A DNA stretch of 64,000 bases, taken from contig CM060693.1 in the NCBI GenBank assembly GCA_030686995.1, positions 106,751,501 through 106,815,500 of the forward strand. Direction: 5' to 3'. A program made the translations under genes and the position numbers. This DNA is from Artemisia argyi (taxonomy: Eukaryota > Streptophyta > Magnoliopsida > Asterales > Asteraceae). The notes beneath the pieces are model-generated. The model was given only the letters and a program-made list of their open reading frames with translations. It was not told the origin of the DNA and ran no database searches. Positions 22,535-34,195 of this stretch are shown here, one piece after another (positions within the stretch are counted from its first letter, which is position 1; the number at the start of each line of letters is the position of its first letter).

Positions 22535-22865
22535 ATTAAACAAAAATTGTCTTTTTTCTCTTTATAATTTTTATATTGTATACTGTAATCCAATCTGAGT
22601 TATCTTAGTTTCTTGGAGAGATAGGTTTTGTTAAATTCTAAAGAGTGGTGGTTCTGAAAAAAATAGCAAAAGAGAGCTCCACTGTATAGTTCATTTGTTC
22701 ATTTATCAAGCAAGAAGTTAAGGTTCAAGAACCTCATAGTATATTATGTTTTGGCAACACAGACACACATTAATTTTATATTTCTTTGAGTTACCTTGTA
22801 GATTTGTACAAGAGAAGTATGTATTGTCTTTATGTTGTTAAAAACGTTATTCATTTTTGGTCGAG
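22535..22865 (+). other. SEC16 3' flank
   Basis: AT-rich sequence after the SEC16 stop, likely holding the 3' UTR. No strong AATAAA was singled out and no gene is seen. Confidence 0.4.
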
Positions 22866-22927
22866 GACTTTTTTAATGCATAATGAGTTAATGACTGACT
22901 TTTTTAATGCATAATGAGTTAATGACT
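22866..22927. repeat. 31-bp tandem duplication
   Basis: The unit at 22866-22896 (GACTTTTTTAATGCATAATG and so on) is repeated exactly at 22897-22927. It lies at the left border of the LINE-like segment and could mark its 5' junction. Confidence 0.9.
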
Positions 22928-22929
22928 GT

Positions 22930-24111
22930 CATGGGGTGGTTTGCATTTGATGATCGACTGAATATTGGTATGTTTGGGTTGTTACACCCTCGTTTAATGC
23001 ATATGCGTGATATTGCAGTCATATACTTGATCTTTTACGTGTTATCTAGCTGCTATTGATCGATAATGCTGGATGTTATGTGGGGATGTTGGTTTTTAAC
23101 ACGGTTCATCATTAAAGGACATATGTGTATTGTTACTGATTGATGTGCTGTATGTTATGGTAGTTAAGTTTTCAGAGTTCTTATTCAAAAACTCTATTGA
23201 TCGTTTGGTGCGACTTGATCCTGCAAAGCATTCATGATTACCTAGGAGCGTATGGAGATTTATGGGTCTGTTACTCCTCTATTGCTTATCACCTTTGGAA
23301 GTTAGGGTTTAACCCTATGGTATGTACAAGTCCAGTTTGTTCACAAGTTTGGTTCGTAATTGCTTATGTGTGTATTCAGACGTGTTAAATGGGGCTTGTG
23401 GTTAGTCTATGGCAGGTGTGGTTACCATGGTTTGCATTCATATCCTTTTTGCATGTTGCTGCTTATGGTTTACTTAACTTGTCATAGTGGTTGTCTATGT
23501 CTCATATTCGTGTTGGACAAGGGTTTGTTATGGATCTTTGCTACATATGGAAGTTTAGTGGAGGTTGCTGGATTCGTGTGTTTCTCTCGGATCATGGCAT
23601 GATGGTTACTGGTTCGCTCTATGTGGATTTGTTCACATGGAAGATCGTATTGTAAGTTAAGTTTTCAAGGTTTCTTATTCAAAAAACTCTTTCTGTGTTC
23701 TTAATGGGTATTCGGTTCTGCATCTAAACACACACCTTTGGAGCATGCTTGCTGCTCTATCCGTGGTTTTAGAGTCCCCCCACCAACCGATGTGTGGAAT
23801 TTGTGAACTGATTCTTATTGGATGTCAACTGAGGTGAGGGATTTCACCCTCATCCTATGTACTTCAACGTTTCGTGCTGCTGGGTGGATGTGGGATGCTC
23901 GCATCTCATGTTTGTCTTGTTATTATACCTAATTTGATACTTTGTAATTAGCTAGGTTTGGTTTGTGTTTATGGCGTGTCATAAACACTTGTTTATCAAG
24001 CGCCTGTGCTTGAGGTTAATGTGGTATTTCAGCCACATTTCATTTGTACTTAAAACGTTTTTTGGATAATATATTTACCGGGTCGTTGACCTTTTACCCA
24101 AAAAAAAAAAA
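22930..24111 (+). mobile_element. 5'-truncated LINE, plus strand
   Basis: The right end has the same tail as the LINE at 9782: a GCTTGAGGTTAATGTGGTA block at about 24010-24030, a CCACATTTCATTTGTACTT block, then TTTTACCC and poly-A at 24100-24111. Upstream the sequence is G/T-rich without a long frame; two open stretches (23197-23388, 23360-23602) match nothing I recognise. A segment like GTTAAGTTTTCAGAGTTCTT at about 23163 recurs at about 23655. The left end is uncertain, and no TSD for the downstream GATATCTTGTATTTAAG was found. Confidence 0.55.
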
Positions 24112-24420
24112 GATATCTTGTATTTAAGCAATGCATGTTCGGTTTTCACGAAAAACAACATATACTTTAAGCTGAACTATTTTCTGAGGTGTAGTTGCAG
24201 AGCGTTAACAACGCTAAGAAGATAAAACCACTATTGTTAAATAATATAAATAAAAGTGCACCTAAAAGTCTAAAAGTTATTGGTACCGATTGGAACGAAT
24301 GTATTGTTCAAAAAAATCAAATAAAATAAAATTGGAACGAATGTATGAGGTTCGTGTTATGAGGTTATAAATCATCTCAGCTGATTATCTTTCATTGGGG
24401 ATATCTCAGGCATCGAGTTA

Positions 24421-24608
24421 GCCCTTAAAGTTATGTTGTTATTACAAATGATATGCCCTTAAAGTTATGTTGTTATTACAAATGTTATTACAAATGATGT
24501 TGAAGCTATAGAGAGTTAGCCCCCTTAAAGTTATGTTGTTATTACAAATGATATGCCCTTAAAGTTATGTTGTTATTACAAATGATGTTGAAGCTATAGA
24601 GAGTTATG
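24421..24608. repeat. minisatellite with two-level structure
   Basis: A 34-bp unit (GCCCTTAAAGTTATGTTG and so on) occurs at 24421 and 24455 and again at about 24522 and 24555. Each pair is followed by a TGATGTTGAAGCTATAGAGAGTTA block, so a unit of about 100 bp has itself been duplicated. Confidence 0.88.
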
Positions 24609-26571
24609 TTTTGTGCAAATTTCCCGAGTGGACTATACGCCTATACGGTATGTGTTTTACGAGAATGGACCGAAACCCAAACGGCTCCGAAATTGGACCT
24701 ACTTGATCGAATACTTTCCTTTGAAATTCTAGTGAAAATATAAGTCTTCTAGGTTCGAGGAAAAACATATTTGCCTTGGCTAGAGGCTTTGAAAAACAAG
24801 TTTTTAGTTGGCGTTTTCTAAATACGAGAGGACTTGCTTTTGGGGATCTCTCTAAGTCTAAAATCTTAATGCGATTATCTTAAGTATCTTGTACGAACCT
24901 GTATGAAAGAAGCATCTTAGTTGGGTAAAAGGAAAGACGACTTAAAAAACCGAAAGCACACAAAACTGTGCCTGGTGTGCTGGAAACTCCGTGCTGACGC
25001 GCCATCCAGAGTGCGAGTTCCAGATTTTGTGTGTTTTTTGCTTTTGGCTATCACTTGTGATTTTTAGTGTCCCAAATATTTTTCATCATTAAAACATTAC
25101 AGAGGCTTTGGTCGTCATTGCACCAATAGATGTCTTCTTTGATGGAACACTGAATGATAGTTGAACTTTATACGAGACATGCTAAGATTCAAGGCAACAT
25201 CTTTATCGAATCTACCTTTGTTCGCATTCTTTATTTGCATGATCATTCCAAGCAATAATCAGGGAGTTTTCCGTTTCATTTATATTTTTCTTTCTTTTTA
25301 ATGTTTATATTTGTACAATGAAGACATTGTACATCTCAAGTGGGGGAGGGAAATAGAAATGATAACTACTTGTCTTTCTTGCTAGTTTATTTTGAATCTT
25401 ATGCTGTAATTTAAAATTTTTAGACATGTTTTTATAACTGAACCAATTTAGCGTGAGACCGAGCGCACATTTACTCTTACATTCCAATGGTGAGGATTAA
25501 ACATATTCAATTTTTCTCATTATACATAAATCCTACTGCAAATGAGTGTGTATCAGTGGCTTGTAATATATTTTAGAACTTGATCCTTTTTGATTATCGA
25601 GAATTCGAGATCATAATAATGAGTATTGCACCAGGAATGGTGTAATCGGTATAATTAGGAGTTTAGGACAGAAGACATAAATTTTAGGAATTAACCCAAA
25701 TAGCACATGTCGTGTCATTATTGTTTGTGTATATTGACTTTTCACATTGATTAGTCAATCGCCCATTGAACCCTTTTGTTGCATTCACTTTTAGTGCAAG
25801 ATACCCATAGAATATCTTACTGAACCAATCTTTTCTTTTTGTTTACAGACCACTTAATGTTATATATATTTTGTTACACCTATTCGCGTAGATCTTTTAA
25901 GTCCATAGTCAGGGAGTTGCTAGTTTATCTTGTTTCGACGAGTGAAAATTCGCGGGTCATGAAAAGAGAATGATTATGAAACAGAATGCCGGAATTTCAT
26001 CATATGCAAAACTCAAGTGGGGGGATACATATGTAAAGTTTGTAATTTCGATTTATGTTGTAATTTTTGTTTTTGTAGTCATGCAAAAAAAAAATGTTAT
26101 ATACATGCAATGCTGTTGTAGTTGATGTTATAAATCAACAAGTATTTCAATGTACATCGACATTTATGTTAGTTTGTAAAGTTTAGCTAAATGTTACAAT
26201 TCAAATAAAACTATATAGTAAGTTTGATGACACCATCAATTGCCATTTCACATGTTAATGACATTTTCCAACAAACTATCCGATTATTTGTTTAATACTA
26301 TCTGAAGAAATACACTTAAAAATCAACCAAGTAAGTAGACTATCTGATAATGATAAAATCATACATAATCCTAACATGAAGAATACGTTTGTAAATAATT
26401 CAATTGCATGACACTAACACACTATATTTTACCTAAATAAAGAAATTAACATGTATACTATAAATGTTTAATTATTTACAGAGAATCAATAATTCAATAG
26501 TATGAGGACTAGAAGAGAATCCATCTAAAAAGACAACCAAACAAGCTACAAAAGAATAAAAAATAGGTGTT
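24609..26571 (+). other. intergenic, probable decayed gypsy-like DNA
   Basis: No open frame of interest. Two purine-rich motifs on the plus strand, CTCAAGTGGGGGAGGG (about 25336) and CTCAAGTGGGGGGAT (about 26012), look like polypurine tracts of Tat/Athila-type gypsy elements, so this may be an old 3' fragment. The last 400 bp is AT-rich and lies 3' of the metalloproteinase gene. Confidence 0.35.
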
Positions 26572-27648
26572 TCACAGTACAAACCAAACAATAAAAACCA
26601 AATAAGTCAACCACCGTTTTAAGGAACTTATAACAACCCAACCCGAAGATAAATCCGATTCCATCAAAGAATTATAATGAAAATTCGGGTTTGACCCATA
26701 TAAAGCTTGAATCCCTTCCACGTCATCAATCTTAAGATCCACTTTCTTAGTTCTTGGATTCAAACTCGGGTACATAATTGCATCTTTAACCGAAGAATGA
26801 GCCAACCCAAGTATATGCCCAATTTCATGCGTTGCAACTGATTCTAAGTCAACGGCTACTTTTGATTTTGTTGATTTAAAATCAACGGCCCATGTTTCCG
26901 CTTCGTCTAAATGAAGCCTCCCATTTTCGGGGGAAAAAGCATGTGCCAGAACTCCTAAAACACCATCGAAAGGTTCTCCGTCCCCGTGATCACCTTTATG
27001 AAAGCCTATTTTAATATCCGCGGATGAGTAGTCGTCTGTTTCTATAAAGTTGACCGGAATAACAGATGCCCACCGAGAAAACGACCTTCTAAAAGCATCT
27101 TGTACGTCCGAAGTGCTTAAATAGTTGATCATATGACTATTAGAAAAAGCGTACTTTAGTGTCAGGTGAGCCGACCTCCCCCATCTCGGCTCACCATAAA
27201 AATATGCATAGTGTTTAATCACATGCATATTACTATTACTATTACCATTTAGTACTGTTGCATGATCACTGACACCGCAACGTGGTGAAATGATTTGTGC
27301 AACAGTACTAGTGTCTAACTTACCCGTCACAATAAGTCCTAATCTTTTTTGATAGTTAACGATTGCGGATTCAAAATCATCATCAAATACGTCAGTGAAG
27401 TTTTCTTGAGGGATTTGAAGGTATCCGAAACGATGAAAGTATTTTTTGAGCTCAGACATACCCGTGAGGTTTGCGCCCTTGCCCGCATCGATGAAGCTCA
27501 AGAAGTTGTTCCATGTAGCGTTTGGAGAGAGTTCGGAGAGATCGGTTGGAATTAAAGTGCCCGGAATAGTTCTGGCGGGAAATACTGGATGGAAAAATGT
27601 GAGAAAGAAAAAGAAATAGAAAGTGCTGTAACGGAAAAACTGAAACAT
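26572..27648 (-). CDS. plant matrix metalloproteinase (matrixin)
   Basis: A zinc endopeptidase of the M10A family acting at the cell surface or apoplast, 358 aa, intronless as plant MMPs are. An N-terminal hydrophobic segment (about 9-24) looks like a signal peptide. A peptidoglycan-binding-like prodomain follows (about 45-120), then the cysteine switch PRCGVSD (122-128), whose Cys holds the zinc in the latent enzyme. The catalytic domain ends with HEIGHILGLAH (274-284: three His ligands and Glu275) and the Met-turn IMYP (291-294). A structural zinc/calcium region (DIKIGFHKGDHGDGEPFDG) is present near 211-229. The C-terminus (about 335-358) is hydrophobic, consistent with a GPI signal or membrane anchor. 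All key residues are present, so it is probably functional. It is convergent with SEC16. The length fits the family. Confidence 0.95.
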   Translation of the reverse strand: MFQFFRYSTFYFFFFLTFFHPVFPARTIPGTLIPTDLSELSPNATWNNFLSFIDAGKGANLTGMSELKKYFHRFGYLQIPQENFTDVFDDDFESAIVNYQKRLGLIVTGKLDTSTVAQIISPRCGVSDHATVLNGNSNSNMHVIKHYAYFYGEPRWGRSAHLTLKYAFSNSHMINYLSTSDVQDAFRRSFSRWASVIPVNFIETDDYSSADIKIGFHKGDHGDGEPFDGVLGVLAHAFSPENGRLHLDEAETWAVDFKSTKSKVAVDLESVATHEIGHILGLAHSSVKDAIMYPSLNPRTKKVDLKIDDVEGIQALYGSNPNFHYNSLMESDLSSGWVVISSLKRWLTYLVFIVWFVL

Positions 27649-27731
27649 GTTTTGTTAGTTGTAATAAAATTTGTAAAATGTTTTAGTGTTTTGATGTTTG
27701 TTCAACTTGTTTTAAACACCATAAATCAAAC

Positions 27732-27739
27732 TATTTATA
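27732..27739 (-). promoter_or_regulatory. TATA box of the metalloproteinase gene
   Basis: On the minus strand TATAAATA lies 84-91 bp upstream of the ATG at 27648, a suitable distance for a short 5' UTR. The leader between is A/C-rich. Confidence 0.6.
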
Positions 27740-28679
27740 TGGACCGCAACATTCTTCCAAATAATTTTTGTTTGTTTTTTATATTAAACGTGACATATTA
27801 TACATGCACACACGTCAATATATATGTGGATGATCTTTGAGTGTATACCATAGAAAAATAGCTTATACTGTTTTTACGAGTAGAAAAACATATAATTTAT
27901 TTGCTACAAGGAAAAAAAAAATAAAAAAAAAAAAAGATAAAAATTGAAAGATACTTTTAACATGTGTGCGTGTTATATGTCTATAAAACAAGCTTTGATA
28001 AGTTTATAATTCATTCAAGACTGTCTTTCTATAAATACGGGTATACTTTCAAAAATTATCTTTCAAGTATTAAGCTCAAATAAAATAGAACATATAATAA
28101 GATTTTTAATTATATTTTTATGGTTACATATCATCCAATCTCTTTTTAGTTTTAGTTAACCTAACTAACAAAAATAGTTTGATGGAAAAGAGGCTACGAT
28201 TAAGGATATCAAATAGAAAATATATCTACTCTGTATGAGTCAATAATATCTTATAAAAGTCCAAAAAATTAGCACAAATTAATATGATTACATGAAATTT
28301 ATATACATCCGTTCACTTATAAAACATACTGTGTCTATCGTAGTTATTATTATGAAAACAAATAGTGTCTTTCGTCATCGTAGTTATTATTATTGAAAAA
28401 AAACAAAGCTGATACATAGATAAGATTAATGTCCAAGGAAAATGGGTGTTTGAAAATTAGAAAATTCATTGGGAGCCTTTTTTTCCTTTCTGATTATGAC
28501 TAGTTTTTGATGGCGATGTAATGTTATATGGTGGGTGAACCACTTGAGTTGGGTTTCTATTCTTCGTCACTCACTTTCTATAATATGCTTTCTAATAAAA
28601 TAAAGGTATAATAACGATAAAAATACAATCACACGAAATGCTTTTAATTTTTTTTTTCACTTGCATATATATATATCTA

Positions 28680-28740
<61 letters not shown>

Positions 28741-29126
28741 TTTTACTTGCAAATTCAACAAAAGTGATTAATAAATAAACGGTTAATTTTCAATAAATTT
28801 GTGCAACTATTTATATCTGTGCATATGTTAAGTAATCTAAGTCAACTTCTCGGTAAACGATTGTAAAAAATGTCATCCAGCCAATTGGGTGATATGTCCA
28901 TGATTATATAGTAAATATCGATCAAGGAAACCTTTTGCTCTTTTGTTTAAGTATAGATGTATCATTAACTTGTCAATCATCCATTCATTGAAGAAGTATG
29001 CTTTTCATCAGAATTACTACGTACTTAATAAATCTTCACGAGTTGTTGAACATAACTGTATAAATACCTTAATGATTGATTTTAAATATGTATGTGAAAA
29101 CAAAAGGGTCAAATAAGGATTTCTTT
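27740..29126. other. AT-rich intergenic region with 55-nt poly-T
   Basis: Upstream of the metalloproteinase promoter. It holds no gene I can support. An uninterrupted T run of 55 occupies 28683-28737; such a run is polymorphic and error-prone in assembly. A-runs lie at 27910-27937. Confidence 0.6.
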
Positions 29127-29136
29127 ATATATGTTT

Positions 29137-29739
29137 GGGATTTTGTACATAAAGGCCGTCGAAGTGTTATATCTTTTTCATTAAGGCCGCTCATTTTTGA
29201 AACTTTATATATAGGCCGTCCAAGTATATCTTCTTTTTTCACTCATACCAAATCCGGCCAATTGAAGTATCTATTAAATAAAATACCCTCAAAATTATTG
29301 TAAGACAAAAATATCCTTATATTGATAGACTTAGGATCAAATGAGAAGAAAACTTAAAATGAGAAAGATGAGAAATAACTATAACCACACATTTGAGATG
29401 CATCGACTTAAATTAGATGCATCCCTAATCTTTTAGATGCATCATAATATATCTTCTAGCAAAAAATTAGATGCATATACATATATTAGATGCATTTAAT
29501 CAAGTTAGATAAATCCTATACATTTTTCGTCCTCTGCTGGTCAAATTTGTTATTAATACTACTTTGCATCGTTTTCATTTCAAATCACTTTTCGGAACTA
29601 ATTGGAATGCATCTAAATGAATAGAGATGCATCTAAATTAAGTCGATGCATCTCAAATGTGTGATTATAGTTATTTCTCATCCTTCTCATTTTAAGTTTT
29701 TTTCTCATTGAGCCCTTACCCTATATTGATAAGGCAAAA

Positions 29740-29770
<31 letters not shown>

Positions 29771-30457
29771 TAAAAATAATAAAATAAAAATCTAATCTTA
29801 AAATAATTAGAGCATGTGTCTAACTATGCCTTTTTTTATTCTAAAACGCATTGATCAAGCATTTTGTCAAGGTAATTGCAATGTTCTTCCATCGCTTTAA
29901 TTATAACATAACCCATAACAAAATTATAACAACTTGATTGCAATAAATGATTTAAACTGTAATGATATATGCATTTTTTTATGATCATGAACTCATGATA
30001 CTTAATAATTAATGTTGAGACAAAAAATTAAGTTATATGTTTACCTTGTAGCTTGGGTACCTACGAATATTAAGGATATGCTCTCGAACAACAACGGTAG
30101 CAAGATTAAGGGAAATTGTTGTTGGAGATTGACGGTGGTATTTAAAAATCATGAATTTTTGCTATATTATGAGACTATCGATGACTGAATGTAAATCAAT
30201 ATACATGTGAATTGTTTTTTTAACAGCTTAAAAAAGGGTATATTAGCTATTACATACTTATAATAAAATTCATATTATTTTCATTATTTTAAAATAGGTA
30301 TTTTTGTCAATTTACAATATTCCGGTGGGATTTTTTCCGGATTTGATATAAGTGAAAAAGAAGATGTATTTGGACGGCCTGTAAATAAAATTTCAAACAT
30401 GAGCGACATTAATGAAAAAAAGTATAAAACTTGAGGGGCCTCGATGTATAAAATCCC
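29137..30457. mobile_element. Mutator-like TIR element, non-autonomous
   Basis: Inverted ends start GGGATTTTGTACATAAAGG (29137) and, on the minus strand from 30457, GGGATTTTATACATCGAGG. The inverted repeats extend about 130-165 bp (29137 to about 29300; about 30290-30457). A perfect 10-bp duplication ATATATGTTT flanks it (29127-29136 and 30458-30467), within the 8-11 bp range of Mutator-like elements. No transposase is present; the interior is AT-rich and hosts a second element at 29328-29721. Open frames at 29076-29303 (+) and 30284-30499 (-) are the two arms read through, not genes. Confidence 0.85.
29328..29721. mobile_element. Mutator-like MITE nested in the larger TIR element
   Basis: Ends are GACTTAGGATCAAATGAG (29328) and the complement of GGGTAAGGGCTCAATGAG (29721), continuing as inverted arms of about 95 bp with few mismatches. 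A perfect 10-bp duplication TATATTGATA flanks it (29318-29327 and 29722-29731). The interior has several TTAGATGCAT-type repeats. It has no coding capacity. Confidence 0.88.
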
Positions 30458-30467
30458 ATATATGTTT

Positions 30468-31363
30468 AATTTCAAAGAGGAAACAAAAAAGGTGATCATT
30501 TTAAGGTTGAAAAAGGAAGGAGTTGAACCATAAGTGGTTTTGACTAGTGATGTTTGTAGTTGGCACTCTTCTTGTTTGTTGACCTAAGATTAGGTGGCAT
30601 TGCTATTAAACCCCTAAAATTATTTCCATAAAATAAAGTTGTGTCTAACTTTTCTAATTATACATAAAAATAATGCGACTAATGGCACTTACTCATACCT
30701 GAATTTATTTATTTATTATTATTATTTTTTATCTTACATATAATTTAATTATTTGACTACCACTTTCAACCTCATCTCTATTCCTCTTAAATATATCTAT
30801 ATGCTGGCTATCATATGTTTTGTGTATGTTTGATTGTTGTTTTAATAATTTTTTTGTTTTGTGGGGCTTTCTGAAAGTTTACGTTAAGAAATGATGTCTA
30901 AAGATGAAATTTGGATCAAAGTTTGACAAATAATGGTAGAACAAGGACTAATTGGAGAAAATAAGAAAAGATGCAAAGAGAATACGTATTACCACTCGTA
31001 TTTATTTTTTATTGGAGTCGATACTTATAACAGTTAATAACATGTTTTTTTTAGAAAATAAATATTTTTACCGCGGGTTGAGATATGATTTTTACATTCT
31101 ACCTTCCTTATATCACACTCTAATAAATTTAAGTGGCGTTAAAAAAACATATCTTGCTTATTGAAATAATATATGAGTAGGTGAATCTTAAAGTTCAAAT
31201 AGAAAATAAAACATTGAAGTGCTTATCAACTTCTTATAAGTTATAATTTAACAAAAGCTGCATAGTCTATAACATGTATTCCACTTGTACTAACAGACAA
31301 CAAGAATAGTATGGAATTCAGCTTGAGCGAAGTACAAAAAAATAAAAGGTAAATAGTCATACC
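30468..31363. other. AT-rich intergenic region
   Basis: I see no gene, RNA or clear repeat here. The small frame at 30952-31164 has no recognisable features. Confidence 0.6.
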
Positions 31364-31371
31364 ATCACAAG

Positions 31372-31754
31372 TAGGGTGTTATTCGGGTCGACCCGGTCGG
31401 GTCAATTCGGGTCAAGACTCAAGAAAAACATATCTAAACCCGACCTTATTTAGAACTCGGGTTACTCGGGTTCGGGTCAATTCGGGTTTGGGTCAACTCG
31501 GGTCGGGTCAATCGGGTCGGGTCAATTCGTGTTCGGGTCAACCTGAGTATTTTTACATTGTAAAAGTGTTAGTTGAGCCAATTTAGTCGGGTTCGGGTCA
31601 ATTCAGGTCGAGGCTAATAAAAACATACCCGAACCCGACCTTGTTTAGAATTCAGGTCAATTCGGGTTGACCCAAATATAATTTTTGACCCAATTGACCC
31701 GACCCTAAAAGCCATATCCGGGTTCGGGTCGGGTCAGCTTTTATGACACCCCTA
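31372..31754. mobile_element. hAT MITE rich in GGGTC repeats
   Basis: Ends TAGGGTGTTAT (31372) and the complement of TAGGGGTGTCAT (31754) are hAT-like. A perfect 8-bp duplication ATCACAAG (31364-31371 and 31755-31762) flanks it. The 383 bp are made of degenerate TCGGGTCGGGT/GACCCGACC repeats on both strands and could fold on themselves. No coding capacity. Confidence 0.9.
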
Positions 31755-31762
31755 ATCACAAG

Positions 31763-33387
31763 AGAGTAGATAGCTTGAAAAAAAAAAAAAAAGGGATAAT
31801 GACCTTGATATGGTCGTTATAGGGCCCACCAAAAATTATTTATAAGGAAGAGGGAAAGATACGCATACGAACCTAAATACCTAAGTATCGCGGTAAGTAT
31901 TGATCTCCCGGATTGTCGTTCTAAAGGAATGATGAATTTGAGACTCGCGTTTTAGTTCTTGTTGGATGCTTAGATATCTTAATTTTTGGAATTTAATACT
32001 AGGATGCAAATATAAAAGGAAAACTAAGGCAATCTATAAACTAAAGGAAAAATCTAAGGGAAACATGAAATATCTAATACTACAACACAAATATAAAAGG
32101 AAACAATGGGAAACTAAATAATAAACAACGGTAAAAATTCTAATTTAAACGGAAACTAAGGTAAACTAAAGCTAAGAGGCAACAAGTGCTAATAAAGGCA
32201 AATATATATGAGAAGGAATATACTTGTTTGGATATGGTTGATTTTAAGTGATGAATAATTGGTGATTTGATTGGATAATTGATAATCTAAGATGAGAATT
32301 TTGACCCTTGGATTAATTTACATGCTAGGCCAAGGTTATTTGTCACCGGTTCCGTTTACCCAATAAACTCGAAAAAGAATGTAATTTAATTCAAACAACA
32401 ATAATCCACAACGCTCTTCGAAATTATATTTTTATAAAACTTGTTTAAGTTAGTTTATTATTAAAAAACTTTTGACTTTAAAAGATAATAATTTATAAAA
32501 TCTTACGTAGTTTCACTTTTCAATCTCAGTTAAAACAAATTTTATATATTTTTAAAACAACACTTTTGGGATTATCGTTTGAATCAAACGTCCTAAATTA
32601 AGTCATAATTATCTTCCTCAAATCACTAATTACTTACCATATAAGTTCAACCCATCACCAAACAAGTATATAAATAAAACTACTCTAACATCCTAAATAT
32701 AACAAAAAACATGACATAATTAATTATACTAAACATGGCAATTAACTAAGATAAACATGAAAAGTAACGAAAATAAAGAGAATTGGGATAAAAATGCACC
32801 GGGATTGGAATAAGTATAATAACGACGATAAACTCTCGAACATAAACCCCATCCAAAGCTATTTAATTATACCCAAATACTCCTAAATCTCCTTAATTAC
32901 CCTTTAATCTTCGTCAAATCTTCGAAAGGTTGAAACTTTATGTAATTTTGAGGTGAGTTATGGAAGAAAGTTTGCAACTTTATAAGTAAAAAGCTTAAAG
33001 ATTTATAAAACTTAACTTTTAAAACTATTTTAACACTAAAAAAATGTAAAAAAGTTTAAAAGTTTAAATTAAAGACTTGATATAAATGAGTTTAGAAGCT
33101 AAAAGATACAAAATTTATAACTTTTAAACAATAAAGAAGATGATTTAATAAAAAAGATTTAAACTTTATAAGATTTTAACCATGAAAATGATGAAGACAC
33201 AAACCTTATGTAAACTAAGCTAAGATTAAGCAATTGATAAGCTAATGATAAAAGTAATTAAGCTAAAATACTAATTTGATAAAGTCTTGAAGCATAAAAC
33301 ACAGTTACACACAATAAATGCGTGCTATTACAAAAGGTAATTAAAAAGTTACATATTTTAGTTAAAAACTACTGACTAAAACATAAA
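31763..33387. other. AT-rich intergenic region, unassigned
   Basis: No open frame and no structure I can name. The patches at 31800-31960 (GTATCGCGGTAAGTATTG) and 32340-32400 are less AT-rich and resemble old retrotransposon DNA, but I cannot assign a family. Confidence 0.4.
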
Positions 33388-33392
33388 GATTG

Positions 33393-34181
33393 TGTTGGTT
33401 TTATAGACATTATAATAATAGTCGTGTGTTAGGATCGAACTTGAGATCACGGGATTGCACACAATACGTATGACGAGAAAAAGAAATAATTATTTATAAA
33501 ATGTTATAAGTAATTATTAATAAACACAAAATAAATAATAGTAATTAGTATTTAATGATAAATGACTAATGACCTATTAAACGAAGATTAGGAAAGTAAT
33601 ACTAAGGAAATTTTGGAAACAAGAGAAGGTTCCGGAATCCCCTTGGGGGGTTCACAACCGATCGGCCAAAGGGGGTTATCCCACCTCCTTTGTGCCTTGT
33701 GCTCCAAGTATTGATTAGTATATAAGCAAACCCAAGATACATGTTTTCTCATAACTTGTACACACACATCTTGGTGTTTTCTCTCCTCTCTTTGTCCCTA
33801 GTCGATCCATACAAACAATCCCATAAGGGATTTGATTTTTATAGATCAAACAAAGTTTTGTGTTTAATTACTTGCATAAACTTTTTCTTGAATTAGTACG
33901 TGTGCACAAGAACGTGAATCAAACACATTATTGTTTGATTGATTGAATTACAAAAGAGGTAATGGGTAATTCTTGTAATCCACATATAAACCCTAATTAG
34001 GGTTCTTGATTGAAGATTGCAATTTGATTCTTGTTCGGGCTAGAATCACAAAGGTATGTTTACTATTTAATATTGATTAATTAATTACATGTTATTTGAT
34101 CTTGTTATAATTGCTTCCGCTATGCTCACTTGATGTGTTTGGTTTATAATATATGAATGTCATGATATCATAATTTCAACA
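33393..34181 (+). repeat. 5' LTR of copia copy 2
   Basis: 789 bp, TGTTGG...TTCAACA. A TATA motif (TATATAAG, about 33719) in the middle would start transcription; a CT-rich start region lies near 33775-33800. Confidence 0.96.
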
Positions 34182-34182
34182 G

Positions 34183-34195
34183 TGGTATCAGAGCC
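34183..34195 (+). promoter_or_regulatory. primer binding site (initiator tRNA-Met)
   Basis: TGGTATCAGAGCC starts one base after the LTR and is complementary to the 3' end of plant initiator methionine tRNA, the usual primer for copia elements. Confidence 0.93.

Noticed and set aside
24421..24608. Possible CRISPR-like array of regular repeats
   Set aside because: The spacers are themselves repeated and the host is a plant; it is a minisatellite.
30952..31164. 70-aa plus-strand frame in intergenic DNA
   Set aside because: AT-driven composition, no motif, no promoter or neighbour support.
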